This document shows positions 17,426 to 29,498 of a DNA stretch of 64,000 bases, piece by piece. The stretch comes from Archivesica marissinica (lineage: Eukaryota > Mollusca > Bivalvia > Venerida > Vesicomyidae): NCBI GenBank assembly GCA_014843695.1, contig CM026394.1, positions 40,284,368 through 40,348,367 on the forward strand, in the 5' to 3' direction. The position numbers and the translations under genes are program-made. The notes beneath the pieces were generated by a model. It worked only from the letters and a program-made list of their open reading frames with translations, made no database searches and was not told the DNA's origin. Within the stretch, counting starts at the first letter, position 1. Each line of letters starts with the position of its first letter.

Positions 17426-17779
17426 CAATATTATAAGTGAAAGAAACAAGGTGCATACGTCAATAGTGAATGAGTTGGAACACATGCGTTTCCTTTTCAA
17501 TACATACAAGCGAACATAGAGATTTGGTAAAGAGTAAATTGCAGCCAAATTTCCAATTAAGGTTATCAGCTACATACCAAGTCAAGCCACGTTGTCATAG
17601 TGACTATAGTGTTTGTACGGTATGATGGACAGATAACTTCAAATCTAATATATACATCTCAACATTAATTGCTTTCTTCAACCTATTTTATTCGGGACAA
17701 GGGTTGCACCATCAATAGGTATTATGATGATACTCCAGCTTTGCATGACATGATGTATGTTCTAAACATTAACCGTAAA

Positions 17780-17794
17780 CCCCCCCCCCCCCCT
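17780..17794. repeat. Poly-C run
   Basis: About 15 consecutive C residues ending in 'ctctatt'. A likely assembly-sensitive homopolymer. Confidence 0.8.
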
Positions 17795-17899
17795 CTATTA
17801 TGCAGACTAGAATACTTGTATATTTGCATATAAAGTGTTGTGATGTTATTACAACCTGAATCGAGATACAACCCGTGATACCGGCAGTAAATCATGTGT

Positions 17900-18203
17900 G
17901 TTTACGTTTATTTATCGTCGCTACTGGTTGCCAATATGAGCGACGCCTCCTGAAGAGATTAGTCATTTTAGATGTTGTGGAGGACAGTGCAATGATACAG
18001 AGAGAGACCCATTCCAGAGTCTTCTCTGGTTCTTTTACGTGCACGGTGTACAGCACCGACACGATACCTCGGGTTAACGTCCCATCTGAAAGACTGTTAA
18101 TTTCATTAGGGTCAGATGGGGAATCGAACCTGCGATCCATGGATTACCAGTCCAGCGTGTTGCCACTGGACAGCGTGTTACCACTGGACTACATATCCGT
18201 CTG
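17900..18203 (-). repeat. SINE family B copy
   Basis: Complete body. The tRNA head carries a 20-base internal duplication ('gcgtgttgccactggaca' then 'gcgtgttaccactggac'), which duplicates the A-box region. Confidence 0.85.
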
Positions 18204-18640
18204 TGACAGTAAATAAAATTTGATTTGATATTGGTCATGTAGAACAATTTTCGTCATATGCGTCCATATCCGTAGCTTATCTATACCCGATATCATGTCT
18301 GACAACTACCTCACAGCTGATAATTTTACATTATATTTCTTAGTAAACTGTATGTAATCTCTAACTAACATATTCATTGTTAAAATTATCAAATTATTCC
18401 TCGTATAGTCATATTCATCGTTCAATTGTCATTAATTTGTTAACAATTCTGATAAAATAAGTATTTTGGAAATTGCTTCCATTTTGCTTTCATATGTTAT
18501 ATACTGTAAGTATATAGATTATGTAGAAACACTGTGTTCAACCATGATGATTGATTGAACAGGGGCACACAAGTATTCCTCGTATAGTGGCAAGCTTTCT
18601 TCCTCTTTACAATGATATCAAATAATGTATATTTGAACAA
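18204..18640. other. No element recognised
   Basis: AT-rich intergenic sequence between a SINE and dispersed family J. Nothing coding seen. Confidence 0.35.
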
Positions 18641-18644
18641 CATT

Positions 18645-19135
18645 CAGTCATGCGTTTGAAAATGACAAATAAGTTCGCAACAAATAAATTGCCTATTAAA
18701 TATATAGTAAAAAGTACAAACAAGATACAAGATACAAAATTTATTTTGAGTCGGCATGATTAAACAATGAACATTAGCTATGCATAGCTATTAACAAACA
18801 TACAGTATGTTCATTTATATTTTCAATCTTTCATTTCTTCTGATGCAACATCTACTGTGAAGAGGTAATCAAATGAAACTGTAAAAGAGCAAAACTCTTC
18901 CAATTATAATGTTTTCCATAGCCAGTGCTCACCGGTGAATAACGTCACTGTGTGTACACACTTTATTCCTCCGCCACATAATACAGTACTCCAACCTTCA
19001 GTTTGCAATGGCCTGAATTCTTAGACCACATATATCTATACATCAACTAGTCTGAAGTCTTCTCAAGTCACATAATTTCTCAATAAACACAAAAACTATA
19101 CACTGCCCGTCATGAAAATGCATTTTTACCAAAAA
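18645..19135 (-). repeat. Dispersed repeat family J, copy 1
   Basis: In reverse, shares 'gacgttattcac', 'gagcactggctat', 'ttgcaaactgaaggttgg' and 'atgaaaatgcattttcatga'-like ends with 38030-38420, across about 400 bases. No frame is conserved; probably a non-autonomous transposon. Confidence 0.65.
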
Positions 19136-19580
19136 GAACTATATTAGTTATTGGGACTACATTCGACCGCGGATGCACTTCTGCCTATTTACGTATATAC
19201 AACCTTATATGTTTAAGCAAATATGGACATATGGAATCAGAAATTCAATTGAATCAAAATATTGTACACATATTAATGAATATTATTAAAATAATTGGGG
19301 AGTGTGTGGGATTTACCTTAATATTTGTTGATAATGTGACTGATTTTGTTTTATCTGTATGTATATATTCTTTATTTCTGTCTCTTTCATATAACTGATT
19401 TTGTAAAACATTTCTTAATTGCGCATTAGCGCTTTATTTTCATTTCAGTATTAAAAATCTGTTCGTTTTAGGTATTATTTAATTTTCAATTGGCAACTGT
19501 TCCTCGGTTTTATTAATTTAGATCTTTATCAAAGTCTCATATCTCTGTACATATATATAACTCAAATACAACATTAAGCA

Positions 19581-20019
19581 TGTTACCGGGGTGTCTTTCG
19601 CCTAAACATTACGAAATAACCAACTATTGTTCGAGGGTTCAAATCTATGTTTATTGTTCAGTGTATAATTCACCAGTCATATCCCAAACCGACTGGCTGA
19701 GTCACTCTGAAAGTACACATTGAGTATGCGATACTTTAGATATACAATACTTATAAAAACAATCATATCTGCATTTACTGGATATATATATGTACCATAG
19801 ATATATCAACACTCGCATTATATACTATACATGTCATCAATTATGTACTGATAAACACAGTCAACATTACTTTCATCGTAAATTATTATACATGTGGATG
19901 TGTCTAGTGGCTAGTATCGATACTTACAATAAAGTTGATACAAATAAAACATCACAATTACATATGCATGACCAACTTACCAGTCTAAGGGATTGAGCGT
20001 ACCTCCGCTTCACCATACA
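19581..20019 (-). repeat. 3' LTR of Ty3-type element 1
   Basis: In plus orientation it starts 'tgttaccggggtgtctttcg' and ends '...cttcaccataca' (TG...CA). It matches the other LTR without the duplications seen there. Confidence 0.85.
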
Positions 20020-20363
20020 GTCTCAGGTAATACTAGTTGTTCAATCTCTGTGTCTTCATCCTTAATTGTCCTGAATAAAATCCCCCTCTTTATATTTAGT
20101 TTCTTGAATTGGCTTCTCATTGTTAGGTTATCTTTCTACATATAACTGGGTGGTATCCTCTTGTCTATCACAGCTCTCCTCCACTTCTCTATCATCGGGT
20201 ATTGTCTCTGCATTTTTCTGATTTCTCTAAGTTCTCTCTGTGCCAACACTTGTCCTTGTTCTTCAGTTGCTTCGATAATATTGATGCTTGGTACCGGTAA
20301 AATTTCAATGTAAGGTGCTGGTATGACACACGAGCATATTGCTTTAATAGTTTGGTTAACCAT
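20020..20363 (-). pseudogene. Pol region after RNase H; start of integrase region fused to LTR
   Basis: The minus-strand frame reads LAQRELREIRKMQRQYPMIE, a stop at 20136-20138, then a short stretch ending EQLVLPE that abuts the LTR. In complete Ty3 elements this precedes the integrase zinc-binding domain. Here the integrase core is absent. Frame relative to RT differs by one. Confidence 0.7.
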
Positions 20364-20381
20364 CTTTTATCTCTCTTCATG

Positions 20382-20825
20382 TCATTCTGTCAGTTTCTCA
20401 TAAGGGTATCTACTCATTCCGTCAGCATCAGCATTCTTCAATCCCGCTCTATATGAGATGTCAAAGTCATATAACCCAAGTGATGGGGTCCATCGCTGAC
20501 CTGTAGCATCTAACTTTGCATTGGAGAGAATATAAGTCAGCGGGTTATTATCAGTAATAACACTGAAATGATTCATTGTCAAATAATCAGAGAATTTCTC
20601 TGTTACAGCCCATTTCAGTGCTAGAAACTCTAGCTTAAAGGCACTATAATTTCGATCTGACTTTGTCAAAGCTCTACTGGCATAAGCTATAACTCGCTTC
20701 TGACCATCTCGCTTCTGATACAACACTGCGCCCAGAGCTTTAGTTGAAGCGTCAGTGTGTAATTCAAATGGAAGCTTAAAATCAGGATAGGCTAGAACCG
20801 GAGGCGATGACAACATTATCTTCAA
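20382..20825 (-). pseudogene. Ty3-type RNase H domain
   Basis: Minus-strand open frame of 147 codons with FELHTDASTKALGAVLYQ (first catalytic aspartate), ALKWAV, VITDNNPLTYI (another catalytic aspartate) and the end motif NADADGMSRYP. It is complete for this domain but in a different frame from the reverse transcriptase upstream. Confidence 0.9.
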
Positions 20826-20866
20826 CTCATCAAATACTGATTGTTCTTTATCAGTCCACCTCCATT

Positions 20867-21700
20867 CTACCTTGGGTTTCTTTGCTCGTTTCTTAGTTGA
20901 CGTTGGTGGAAGGAGTTCTGATAATGGACGTGTATGTTTACTGAAGTATTGTACAAACTTCCTATAGTACCCATCAAAAGCAAGAAATGATCGTAAGTCG
21001 TCTGCATGTGAGGGTGTGGGCCAATTTCTAACCTTCTCAATTTATCTGGGTCGGTTTCAATGCCATCACTACTCACTACGTGCCAGAGGAAGTTAACTTT
21101 CTGTTTGAAGAAATGACACTTTTCCGGTGCAAGTTTTAGATTGCACGATTTTAATCTGGTAATTACTACGTCCAGACTTTCCAGATGCTGTTCAAAAGAT
21201 TCCGAAAATATGATCAAATCATCCAAGTAAATTAGGCAAATTTTGAAGTTCAAGTTTCCAAGGCATTCCTCCATTAAACGCTGATTGGCTGCTGGTGAGT
21301 TACACAGACCAAAAGGCATTCGGTTGTATTCACAAAATCCTATTGATCCAACGGTAAATCCAGTCCTTTCCTTGTGCATCTCCTCAAATTCAACTTGGTG
21401 ATAGCCGGTTTTTCATATCAATCGTACTAAAGTAGTTAGCGCCATGCATGCAGTCAAATATCTCCTCTATGCACGGCAATGCATACGAGTCTTTTACTGT
21501 TCTTTCAGTCAGCATGCGATAATCAACACATAGTCTCAACTTGCCTGTTGTCTTCCTTACAAGTACAACATTGGATGCCCAAGGTGACTTTGAAGGTCGA
21601 ATAGTTCCACTAGCAAGGAGTTGTTCGATATGTTAACGCACCTCTTCCATCATCATCGGCGGTATCCGTCTGTGTCTCTGTTTAAACGGGGTGCTATTCA
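20867..21700 (-). pseudogene. Ty3-type reverse transcriptase, frameshifted
   Basis: The fingers and palm can be followed from about 21700. RMPFGLCNSPA and the active-site YLDD (near 21220-21230) are visible in the open part 21379-20867. The reading frame is lost upstream near 21400 and 21635 and again near 21040, after which frames no longer encode the expected thumb. Confidence 0.88.
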
Positions 21701-22540
21701 ATAAGTCAATCCGTTGTTTGATTCAATACAGATGCCAATATCTGTGTCATTCAGTGAGAATATATCCTTGTGTTGCGTTAATAATTCTTTCAATTTCTGT
21801 GACTGGTCTTCATCAAGTATATGGCTCTCATCCATATTCAGTTCATCTAAGACTTTGTCTCTAAGATCATTTTCCTCTAGTTTCGCAAAGACATCTTCAG
21901 TAACAGTGACCGGTTGTAGTTCACAAATAATGGATTTGGGGGCATTGTTTACAGTATTGGTAGTCATATTTGACAACGTCACTTTCACTGCCATCCGCTT
22001 TCCATAATTGTATTGTATAACAGCTGGAGTAATATCAATGTATGCTGGTATGTTACTAACTTCAGTTTCATGTATAATGGCTGTAGTGTTGGGATATAGT
22101 AGGTCTTTATCAGTGTACCCTTCCACTTCTATTGATTCATTTGGTCGCAACTGTATTGTATGTGCTATGGCACTCCTTATGATTGCAAGTCTATTATTGT
22201 TTCGTTGTATCTCTTTCTCTCTAATAAGCATTGCTCTGAAACTCACGTACCAAGGTGTATGCAATCCAGCTTTGCTTATGAATTGGGCGCCAAAATGCTC
22301 TGTACATTCTGTAAGAAGAACTTGAAGTATATGAGTTCCAAGAATGACAGGTGTTTTTGCAGAGTATTTAGTATCAGGTGTTACTAATAAGAGGCATTGT
22401 TGTGGTTCACATTTTGGTAAACCATGATTTATTTTTAGCTGTACTTCTATATAACCTATATAGGGAAGATTCTGTCCATCAGCACATTCTATGTGTAAAA
22501 TATCTCCAATGAGCCTAATTTCGGTGCTTTTTGCTGACAA
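21698..22540 (-). pseudogene. Retrotransposon protease remnant and linker
   Basis: 280-codon open frame. PVILGTHIL resembles the C-terminal part of retropepsins, and the downstream acidic linker 'QKLKELLTQHKDIFSLNDTD' is typical just before Ty3 reverse transcriptases. The catalytic D-T/S-G triad is not seen, so the N-terminal half of the protease is missing. It is in the same frame as the gag fragment but separated by stops. Confidence 0.78.
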
Positions 22541-22588
22541 GGGTAAAATGTTCTCATAACACTTTCTTTCGATTCTACTGTCCCATAA

Positions 22589-23050
22589 TCACTTTCTAAT
22601 TTTTCCATGACTTGATCTAACGTGTAACGTGGCTCCTGGGCCTAGTCTTCTAACTTTATCACTCGCTGTCCCTTTTAACGATCTCCGCATACCAAGTAAC
22701 ATTTGTTCGGGTGAGAAAACTGTATCCATAAATAACGCTTCAACTTCATATTTAAAAGTCACCCATGTTACGTCTCCATTTACTTCTTCACCGTAAAAAG
22801 TTGACAACTTTGGAAAATGGTAAGTGCCAGGTCTATGTTCGCTATATCCTATACCAGATGAGTCTCCACCTTCTTCTTTCATACTGCCAAATAGCTTAGC
22901 TATTTTTAAAACATCTCCTGGCGACTCTAATTTTGGCTTAATACCCAAAAGTCGCAGGGTTTCAAGGAGTTTGCTCTCATCTGCTGAAATGTTTTCAGCT
23001 CCCACATCATGACCGCCTTCTGCACCTAAAGGTTCTATCTCCTCAGCCAT
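22589..23050 (-). pseudogene. Gag N-terminal fragment of Ty3-type element 1
   Basis: 153 codons starting MAEEIEPLGAEGG. It includes FPKLSTFYGEE and MRRSLKGTASDKVRRLGPGA, the pattern of retrotransposon capsid N-terminal domains. The rest of capsid and the zinc knuckle are absent, so a deletion joins gag to the protease remnant. Confidence 0.78.
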
Positions 23051-23990
23051 TGTATATACCGGTACAATTCTCTAAGACACCTATATCAACTAGAACACTG
23101 CTCGGAACTAGTGAAGATTGAAATAATTCAAAATGATTAATATTCAGATATGTCACTATGGCAGACAATTATAACCTAATTTGTATTGCAATCAAGGTAC
23201 ATTCATCGGTGCATGTGCACAACTGTAACTGGCTTTTACCAAGCTTAATTCAGTTTTGCACTTAATACACAAATGATTTGACTTAATAAAGATAAGTCAT
23301 AAACTTAAACCTAAAGGCAGGATCAAAATGTCGAAGCTAATACAAGTTATAAGAACTTGTTTCGCAATCGAGCTAAAACAAATTTGTATAAACTAAAATG
23401 TCAAAGTTATTAAACAGTTAATTCACTTTAACAGCAATACTATTTCACAATAGTTATAAGATCAATATTTCAATTTCAAGTGATAACACCTTTATGCACT
23501 AGTTTATCATCTGAAAATTGGTCTAAGTTCTAACGCTGTTCAAGTTTCACTTCAACTGTGGTACACTTCCACTTCAATCCAAGTTCACTTACACACAATA
23601 TGCATGAAATGGTCTATTAGACTGACTCTCTACACAATTCAAAGTAACTTGTGATTAAACACACAAGTGTCAAAGTATGCAATTTATTATAAAATAATTC
23701 CTAGATATCAAACGCAATATAGTTCAATACTGCACTCACTATGTGAATAACAAAGCTAATGCGGTATAGCACTTAAGCCTATTTAATTCCAACGATAGCT
23801 CAATACTGCACTCACTATGTGAATAACAAAGTTAATGCGGCATAACACTAAAGTCTATTTAACTCAAACGATAGCTCAATACTGCACTCACTATGTAAAT
23901 AGCAAAGTTAATGCAGTCTTTAATCCAATCACTGGACAATAACTGTCCCAAAAACAATTGTGACCTACTTTCACTTTCAAACCATTCTAC
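23051..23990. other. Leader of Ty3-type element 1 with small repeats
   Basis: Non-coding. Holds a SINE A tail fragment at 23333-23397 ('ttgtttcgcaatcgagct') and a 76-bp tandem repeat (about three units at 23725-23925, 'actgcactcactatgt'). Confidence 0.55.
23725..23925. repeat. 76-bp tandem repeat, 3 units
   Basis: 'caatactgcactcactatgt' followed by 'gaataacaaagctaatgcgg' recurs at about 23726, 23802 and 23878, inside the retrotransposon leader. Confidence 0.75.
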
Positions 23991-23996
23991 ATTATA

Positions 23997-26565
23997 TATC
24001 TATATATCTATCTATCTTCCGTTAATGTCAACGTTTAAGACGTTAAAAGTTTGAGTAGTTAAAAATCTACTTTAAGAAAGTAATGGAAATAAGTTGTGGT
24101 AAAAGTTTAAAAGCAGCTGCGCAGAACAACTAGGGACTGGCATGATCAATATGGCAAACTGCCGTATTGAATTGCTCTATGGTAGGGAGATGGACAATGT
24201 CAGGAGGGAGGTGGTTCCAATGGTAGATTGTTCTTGTAAAAAAGGAAAACTTGTAGTAGTCTGTAGTTGCTGTAATTAACCTATAGCTTAAGGAATGGCA
24301 TTGGCGAGCGGGACGTGAGAGGGGAACTAGGTAATTTTCAATGGGAATAGCAACAAGATCATTATGAATTTTATACATAAGGGATAACCTATTGTCAATA
24401 TGTCGTTGATCTAGTGTGCGTAGATTTAGGGAATGTAGCATAACACTAGAGGTACGATAGACGTCAGCCTTTATCCAACGGGCTGCTCTTCGCTGGACAC
24501 CTTCAATTTGGTATATCAATGTTTGGGTATGGGGCGACCAGATCTCAGAGCCATATTCAAGCTGGGGTCTCACTAGTGTCTGGTAGGCCATGGACTTAAG
24601 GGGTTCGGATTTGACCTGGAGGTTTCTACGTAGAAATCCTAATGTTTGGTTTGCTTTCTTTGTTGACCTTTTTATGTGAGTGTCCCACGACAGGTTATTT
24701 GAGATATCCACGCCAATGTATTTGGCTAAGGTGACCGACTCACGTAGGACTCCATGGAGTTTATATTTACTGGGAATAGGATGTTTCCTTCTGGTGACGT
24801 GGATAACTTGACATTTGGAGGGGTTAAATTCCATGCCCCACTCCAACTCCCACTCTTTTAATCTCTTAAGATCGTTTTGGAGTGTGACCGATTCATTTGC
24901 AGATGATAGATAGACTGCAGTATCATCTGCAAAGATACGGACTTTGGAACTTATGTTATGTGGGAGGTCGTTTATGTAGGCTAGGATAAGCAGGGGTCAA
25001 AGTACGGATCCATGTGGGACTCCAGAGGACACCGGAATGGCCTCTGAACTAATACCATTAAGGACAACTGACTGGAGTCTATTATCTAGAAAACTCTTAA
25101 TCCACCTTAATGTTTGACCTCTGACTCCATAGCCATGCATTTTTAGTAGTACTTTCTCGTGATTGACCTTATCGAAAGCCTTACTGAAGTCTAATAGGAT
25201 GAGATCTACCTGATGCTTATTGTAGACAGAGGTAACCAAGTCATTGACTAGCATTACTAGTTGGGTCACGCATGACCGTTTTTCTCTAAAACCATGCTGC
25301 AAATGGTACAGAATACTGTGGTTAGTGAAGTATTTTACTATCGAGGAGGAAACTATATGTTCTAGTACCTTGCATAGAACACATGTCAGTGAGATAGGCC
25401 TATAGTTGGCGGGGTTTGACTAGTCCCCTTTTTTGTAAATGGGAGCAACATTTGCTGACATCCACTGGGCCGGCAGTGATCCTTCGTTGAGGGATTTTTG
25501 GAATAAGACTTCAAGGATAGGTGAGAGTTCTTTAGACAGGGTTTTAAGTATGATTGGCTTAATTTGGTCAGGACAACTAGCCTTATGGGGGTTCAGGTTA
25601 TTGAGAAGTTTCTCTCTGCCATTTGAACTTACTGTGATCTCATTCATGTTTGGCGTGGATTGACCATTCAGGTTTCCATTTGTGTCCTGAATTTTCATTT
25701 TACAAATGGAGGTAAGTCTTAGTGGGGATTTGGAGCCGTTTATGAAGACATACTGAAACTGTTGTTTTAGTGCTGTGGCTTTAGCAGCTTCTTCATGATG
25801 AAATTTGTTTTCATGCTTTAGGGATGGCATTGATTTGGAGTCTTGCTTGGAATGCTTAAGGATGGAATAAAGTTTCTTGGTGTTTGGTCTGTAAGGATGG
25901 GAGGCATCAGCACTGTTTAGATTTAGGATGTTTTCCAGGTATTGATGATAAGCCTCTTTGACCTTTTTCCGCACTAAATGTTTTAGATCCAGGAATTTCT
26001 TGCGATTTGAAGGCGTACTTGACTTCCTAGTATTTCCAAAGGCCCTATTTCGCCTTCTAATCATTCGCTTAACACTCTGATTGACCCAGGGTAGGTGATC
26101 TCTTATCGATGACTGTTTGGATGGAATCCATTTATCTGTACGGGTGTTTAGAGCATGAGAGAACTGTTCCCATAACTCTTCAGTGTTTAGTGCGGTATAT
26201 TTACGTTCGGTGATCATAACCTGGTGATAGTCACATAATGACTTCTAATGGCCTGCCAGTTTGCTTTCTTATAGAGTGGAATCCTGCGAGGCATTTGATA
26301 ACATATCCTTGCGGATGTGTTGACTTGATTTCGACTACATTATGATCACTGATGCCAGGTAGAATATTGACCTGATTTACTAAAGTGGGGTTAGTTGTAA
26401 GGAATACATCCAGGATGTTGTTTTCACGGGTGGGGAGGTTAACCATTTGGGTGAGGTTTGTATCATTAAACGTTTCAATGACCTTACTACAAACGCATTC
26501 CAGTTCAATATTGATAACACTCAATTGTAATGTGTAATAATATATTATACTGCTTCTATTCAATA
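23997..26565 (-). mobile_element. CR1/Jockey-like LINE inserted in the Ty3 leader
   Basis: Minus strand, 5'-truncated. It starts in the C-terminal part of the endonuclease domain and ends after ORF2 in a 3' UTR closing with a (gata/tatc) run at 23997-24015. Same orientation as the host retrotransposon. Confidence 0.85.
24130..26563 (-). pseudogene. LINE ORF2: endonuclease C-terminus plus reverse transcriptase
   Basis: The first part (26563-26231) reads LPTRENNILDVFLTTNP and LPGISDHNVVEI, the end of an AP-type endonuclease. After a frame change near 26225 a single frame runs from 26217 to 24130 with two in-frame stops, at 25422-25420 (after YKKGD) and 24999-24997 (after PHGSVL). Visible reverse transcriptase motifs are LLDFSKAFDKV, SSGVPHGSVL and FADDTAVY (about 24915), then YIGVDISNNLSWDTHI and RRAARWI of the C-terminal region. 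Otherwise well preserved. Confidence 0.9.
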
Positions 26566-26569
26566 AGCT

Positions 26570-28158
26570 ATCAATGAATAAGGTGCCCCGAAATAGGATG
26601 TATACCTGTCTACTGGACTAGTGTACACTATCTACATTCTATTTCTGGAACATGTCACTGTCAGATCAGCTGTTCATATAATCTATTTTAAACTTTGGTT
26701 GCTAGTAGCGTTGCTATGTAACCCCAGTACATGTGTAGCAAAGCTTGTTCTGTTTCAATCAAGTGATGTCTGATGTCACACTCGGTCAATACCAAACCAA
26801 TCAAAATAAGTAATTTGATAAAGCAGTTCCCTTACAATAGTCTCAAGAGATTAATTAATCAATTAGGCTAGTCACAAACCCAGACACTTTCTGAAATTAC
26901 GAGTTAAGCCTACAGTAATAATTGAAATTTAAATGTATGTTTCAATTCACCTGTAAGTTGTTTGTATTTGAAGCAAACGTTTCTGTGAAATTGCTTATCA
27001 ATGAATTAATATGTACACTCACACGGTCATAAAGTATAACGTTGTTTGTTTACATTTTGAGATGGTTGAAAACTAGCAGTGTGTAAGACTGAAAAGGTAG
27101 AATCTTTAGAAGTAAGATCGGTCACCTTCACCAGATAGTTAGTATTTTTGCAAAAGAAACTTAGTATCAGACTACAAGACTGAATGAATTCAGTAGAAAC
27201 ATAAGAACCACTACCAACATGCAATGTGATTTCCTCTCACACTAACATTACAATCTTTTATATTCACCCTGAGATGTATACACTCTTTCCACTAAGACTG
27301 GTGTACAGAAACTGCAGTTTTTTTTACCAGGTTACACTATTCCTCAGGTATAAACTAAATTTCGGTAAATAGTTGGTTGGCCTCACTTAATTTCATCTAA
27401 TAATGGGATAGAATTAACCGCTTAACTGCAATTTCTGAACCCATAAACAGTTAATTGTACTTACAAATCTGTTGACTTCAGCCACTAACAATAAACATGT
27501 GAATGTTCTGTATTTCAAACACTAATTATCTATGAATGCTCTGTAACTTGACCCGTCTTGTTTTCTGTAACTTGGCCCGTCTTGTCAAATCTCCTGGTAC
27601 AACTGTCTGCCGCTCACGTTAGTAATCAAACTTCATCACGCTTGCAAGTCGGCTTTTGAAGACTTCTACAGCTGGTAGTACACGATACCCGAAATTCTTT
27701 AAATTGAGTGTAGATTTAAAGAAATCCAATGTTTCTCCACTATTATCAAACGAAAAGTGTAGTCCAAAACGCATTACTTCATGTAACAATTTGTAGTCCA
27801 CGAATATTGATGTGAATATTATAAATGTAACTCCTTCGTAAATCCAAGTTCAGCTTAACTCTTACTAATCAGTAGTGTTTCTAAATTATCTAATGCTGTT
27901 TATCACGATTCCACAATGTTTATCACTGTTCAACAATGTGGCTCACTATTAACTCTGGATATCACTATTTAACACTGTTTATCACCACTATGTATCACTA
28001 ATCAGTTTATTATCACTGTTTATCACTGTTCACCATCATTTATCTATTCCACACTGTTTGGCTTAAGAGTTGTGCATGGCACACACACACTATTTCGATT
28101 ATTCCATTTATCCGTTTAAAAAACATTAATTTTCATAGATTGCTCTATTGGGCGCCAA
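26570..28158. other. Rest of Ty3 leader, non-coding
   Basis: About 1.6 kb between the LINE insertion and the 5' LTR. It contains short repeated phrases ('tatcactgtt', 'cacaatgtttatcactgtt') at 27895-28055 and an (ac) run near 28080. No frame resembles gag. Confidence 0.5.
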
Positions 28159-28733
28159 TGTTACCGGGGTGTCTTTCGCCTAAACATTACGAAATAACCA
28201 ACTATTGTTCGATGGTTCAAATCTTTTCGCCTAAACATTACGAAATAACCAACTATTGTTCGATGGTTCAAATCTATGTATATTGTTCAGTGTAGAATTC
28301 ACCAGTCATATCCCAAACCGACTCGCTGAGTCACTCTGAAAGTACACATTGAGTATGCGATACTTTAGATATACAATACTTATAAAAACAATCATATCTA
28401 CATTTACTGGATATATCTATGTAAAAACAATCATATCTACATTTACTGGATATATCTATGTACCATAGATATATCCAGTAAATGTAGATATGATTGTTTT
28501 TATAAGTACCATAGATATATCAACACTCGCATTATATACTATACATGTCATCAATTATGTACTGGTAAGCACAGTCAACATTACTTTCATCGTAAATGAT
28601 TATACATGTGGATGTGTCTAGTGGCTAGTATCGATACTTACAATAAAATGTATACAAATAAAACATCACAATTACATATGCATGACCAACGTACCAGTCT
28701 AAGGGATTTAGTGTACCTCCACTTCACCATACA
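28159..28733 (-). repeat. 5' LTR of Ty3-type element 1, with internal duplications and a palindrome
   Basis: Longer than the partner LTR by about 136 bases. A 50-base block ('tttcgcctaaacattacgaa' on) is duplicated at 28171-28272, and an AT-rich block is repeated directly and inverted at 28380-28510, creating a hairpin (see separate entry). Confidence 0.85.
28422..28502. repeat. Perfect 39-bp inverted repeat with 3-base loop
   Basis: Arm 28422-28460 and its exact complement 28464-28502 around 'tac'. The left LTR lacks it. A further direct copy of the arm lies at 28383-28421. Confidence 0.9.
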
Positions 28734-29205
28734 GTCTCCACATACACAGTGATAAGCTGGTGCTGGAAGTTAGTAACAATGCATATTAAACAGTGTGTAA
28801 AGTTTAGAGAATATATAGTGTGTAGTTTTATTAGTCAAAACTCCGTGCATAACACCGCCAGATTTAAACATACAACTTATTGTTTATCAACCTCAATAGA
28901 TAAATAGGTACTAACCATCCAAGATATCCATTTATTTTATACTATTAAAATGTGGTAAAAAAAACCATGACTGCTGCTCAAGACACCAAACAAGCAATTG
29001 AGTTCTGATTGATTGAACTGAATCATGTAACACTTTTAGAGGGAACTTAAAAATAGAATTTTAATCGATCAAAGGAATTAACTCATATACAGACATGTCC
29101 AAAAGTACAGTCTGTTACAAGCATATAAAAAGTACATAGCCGTTCGAACTAGAAATACAAGTCATATTGCAATAAAACGTATCACATTATTATAATCACA
29201 GGTGT

Positions 29206-29350
29206 ACTGTTAGTTTAAAACAATATTTATTTCTTTGAAATTCAATATACATAGTATAGTATACATTATATGTACATACATGTAGGTATTATGTATACTA
29301 GACTATGTATATTCAAAGAAATAAATACTGTTTAAAGTAACAGTAAACTA
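29206..29350. mobile_element. Foldback element / long hairpin
   Basis: The left arm 'tagtttaaaacaatatttat', 'ttctttgaa' and 'atacatagtatagtatacat' pairs with the right arm 'atgtatactagactatgtat', 'attcaaagaaataaatactg' and 'tttaaagtaaca'. Arms are about 55 bases with few mismatches. It has some similarity to family K ('ttggtttaaaacatatttat'). Confidence 0.6.
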
Positions 29351-29498
29351 AGTTAATGTAAGCCCGTATTTACATTGTAAAGCCAATAATTACTCTGTAA
29401 ATATAATAATTTGTCAGTATATTGGGATTATATTAGTCGCTTGTAATTCGTTTATATTGAACGGCTATATACTTTGCCACCCTCATAATGTGTTATGT

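Larger units (their letters stand above)
19581..28733 (-). mobile_element. Ty3-type LTR retrotransposon 1, decayed, integrase deleted
   Basis: Two direct LTRs (19581-20019 and 28159-28733) enclose a minus-strand gag-pol remnant. Order on the minus strand: 5' LTR, leader with a LINE inserted, gag fragment, protease remnant, reverse transcriptase, RNase H, first residues of the integrase region, 3' LTR. A primer-binding site starting TGGCGCCCAA lies one base inside the 5' LTR (28157 downward), resembling a tRNA-Lys type site. Several frameshifts, stops and deletions make it inactive. No clean target duplication seen. Confidence 0.88.
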
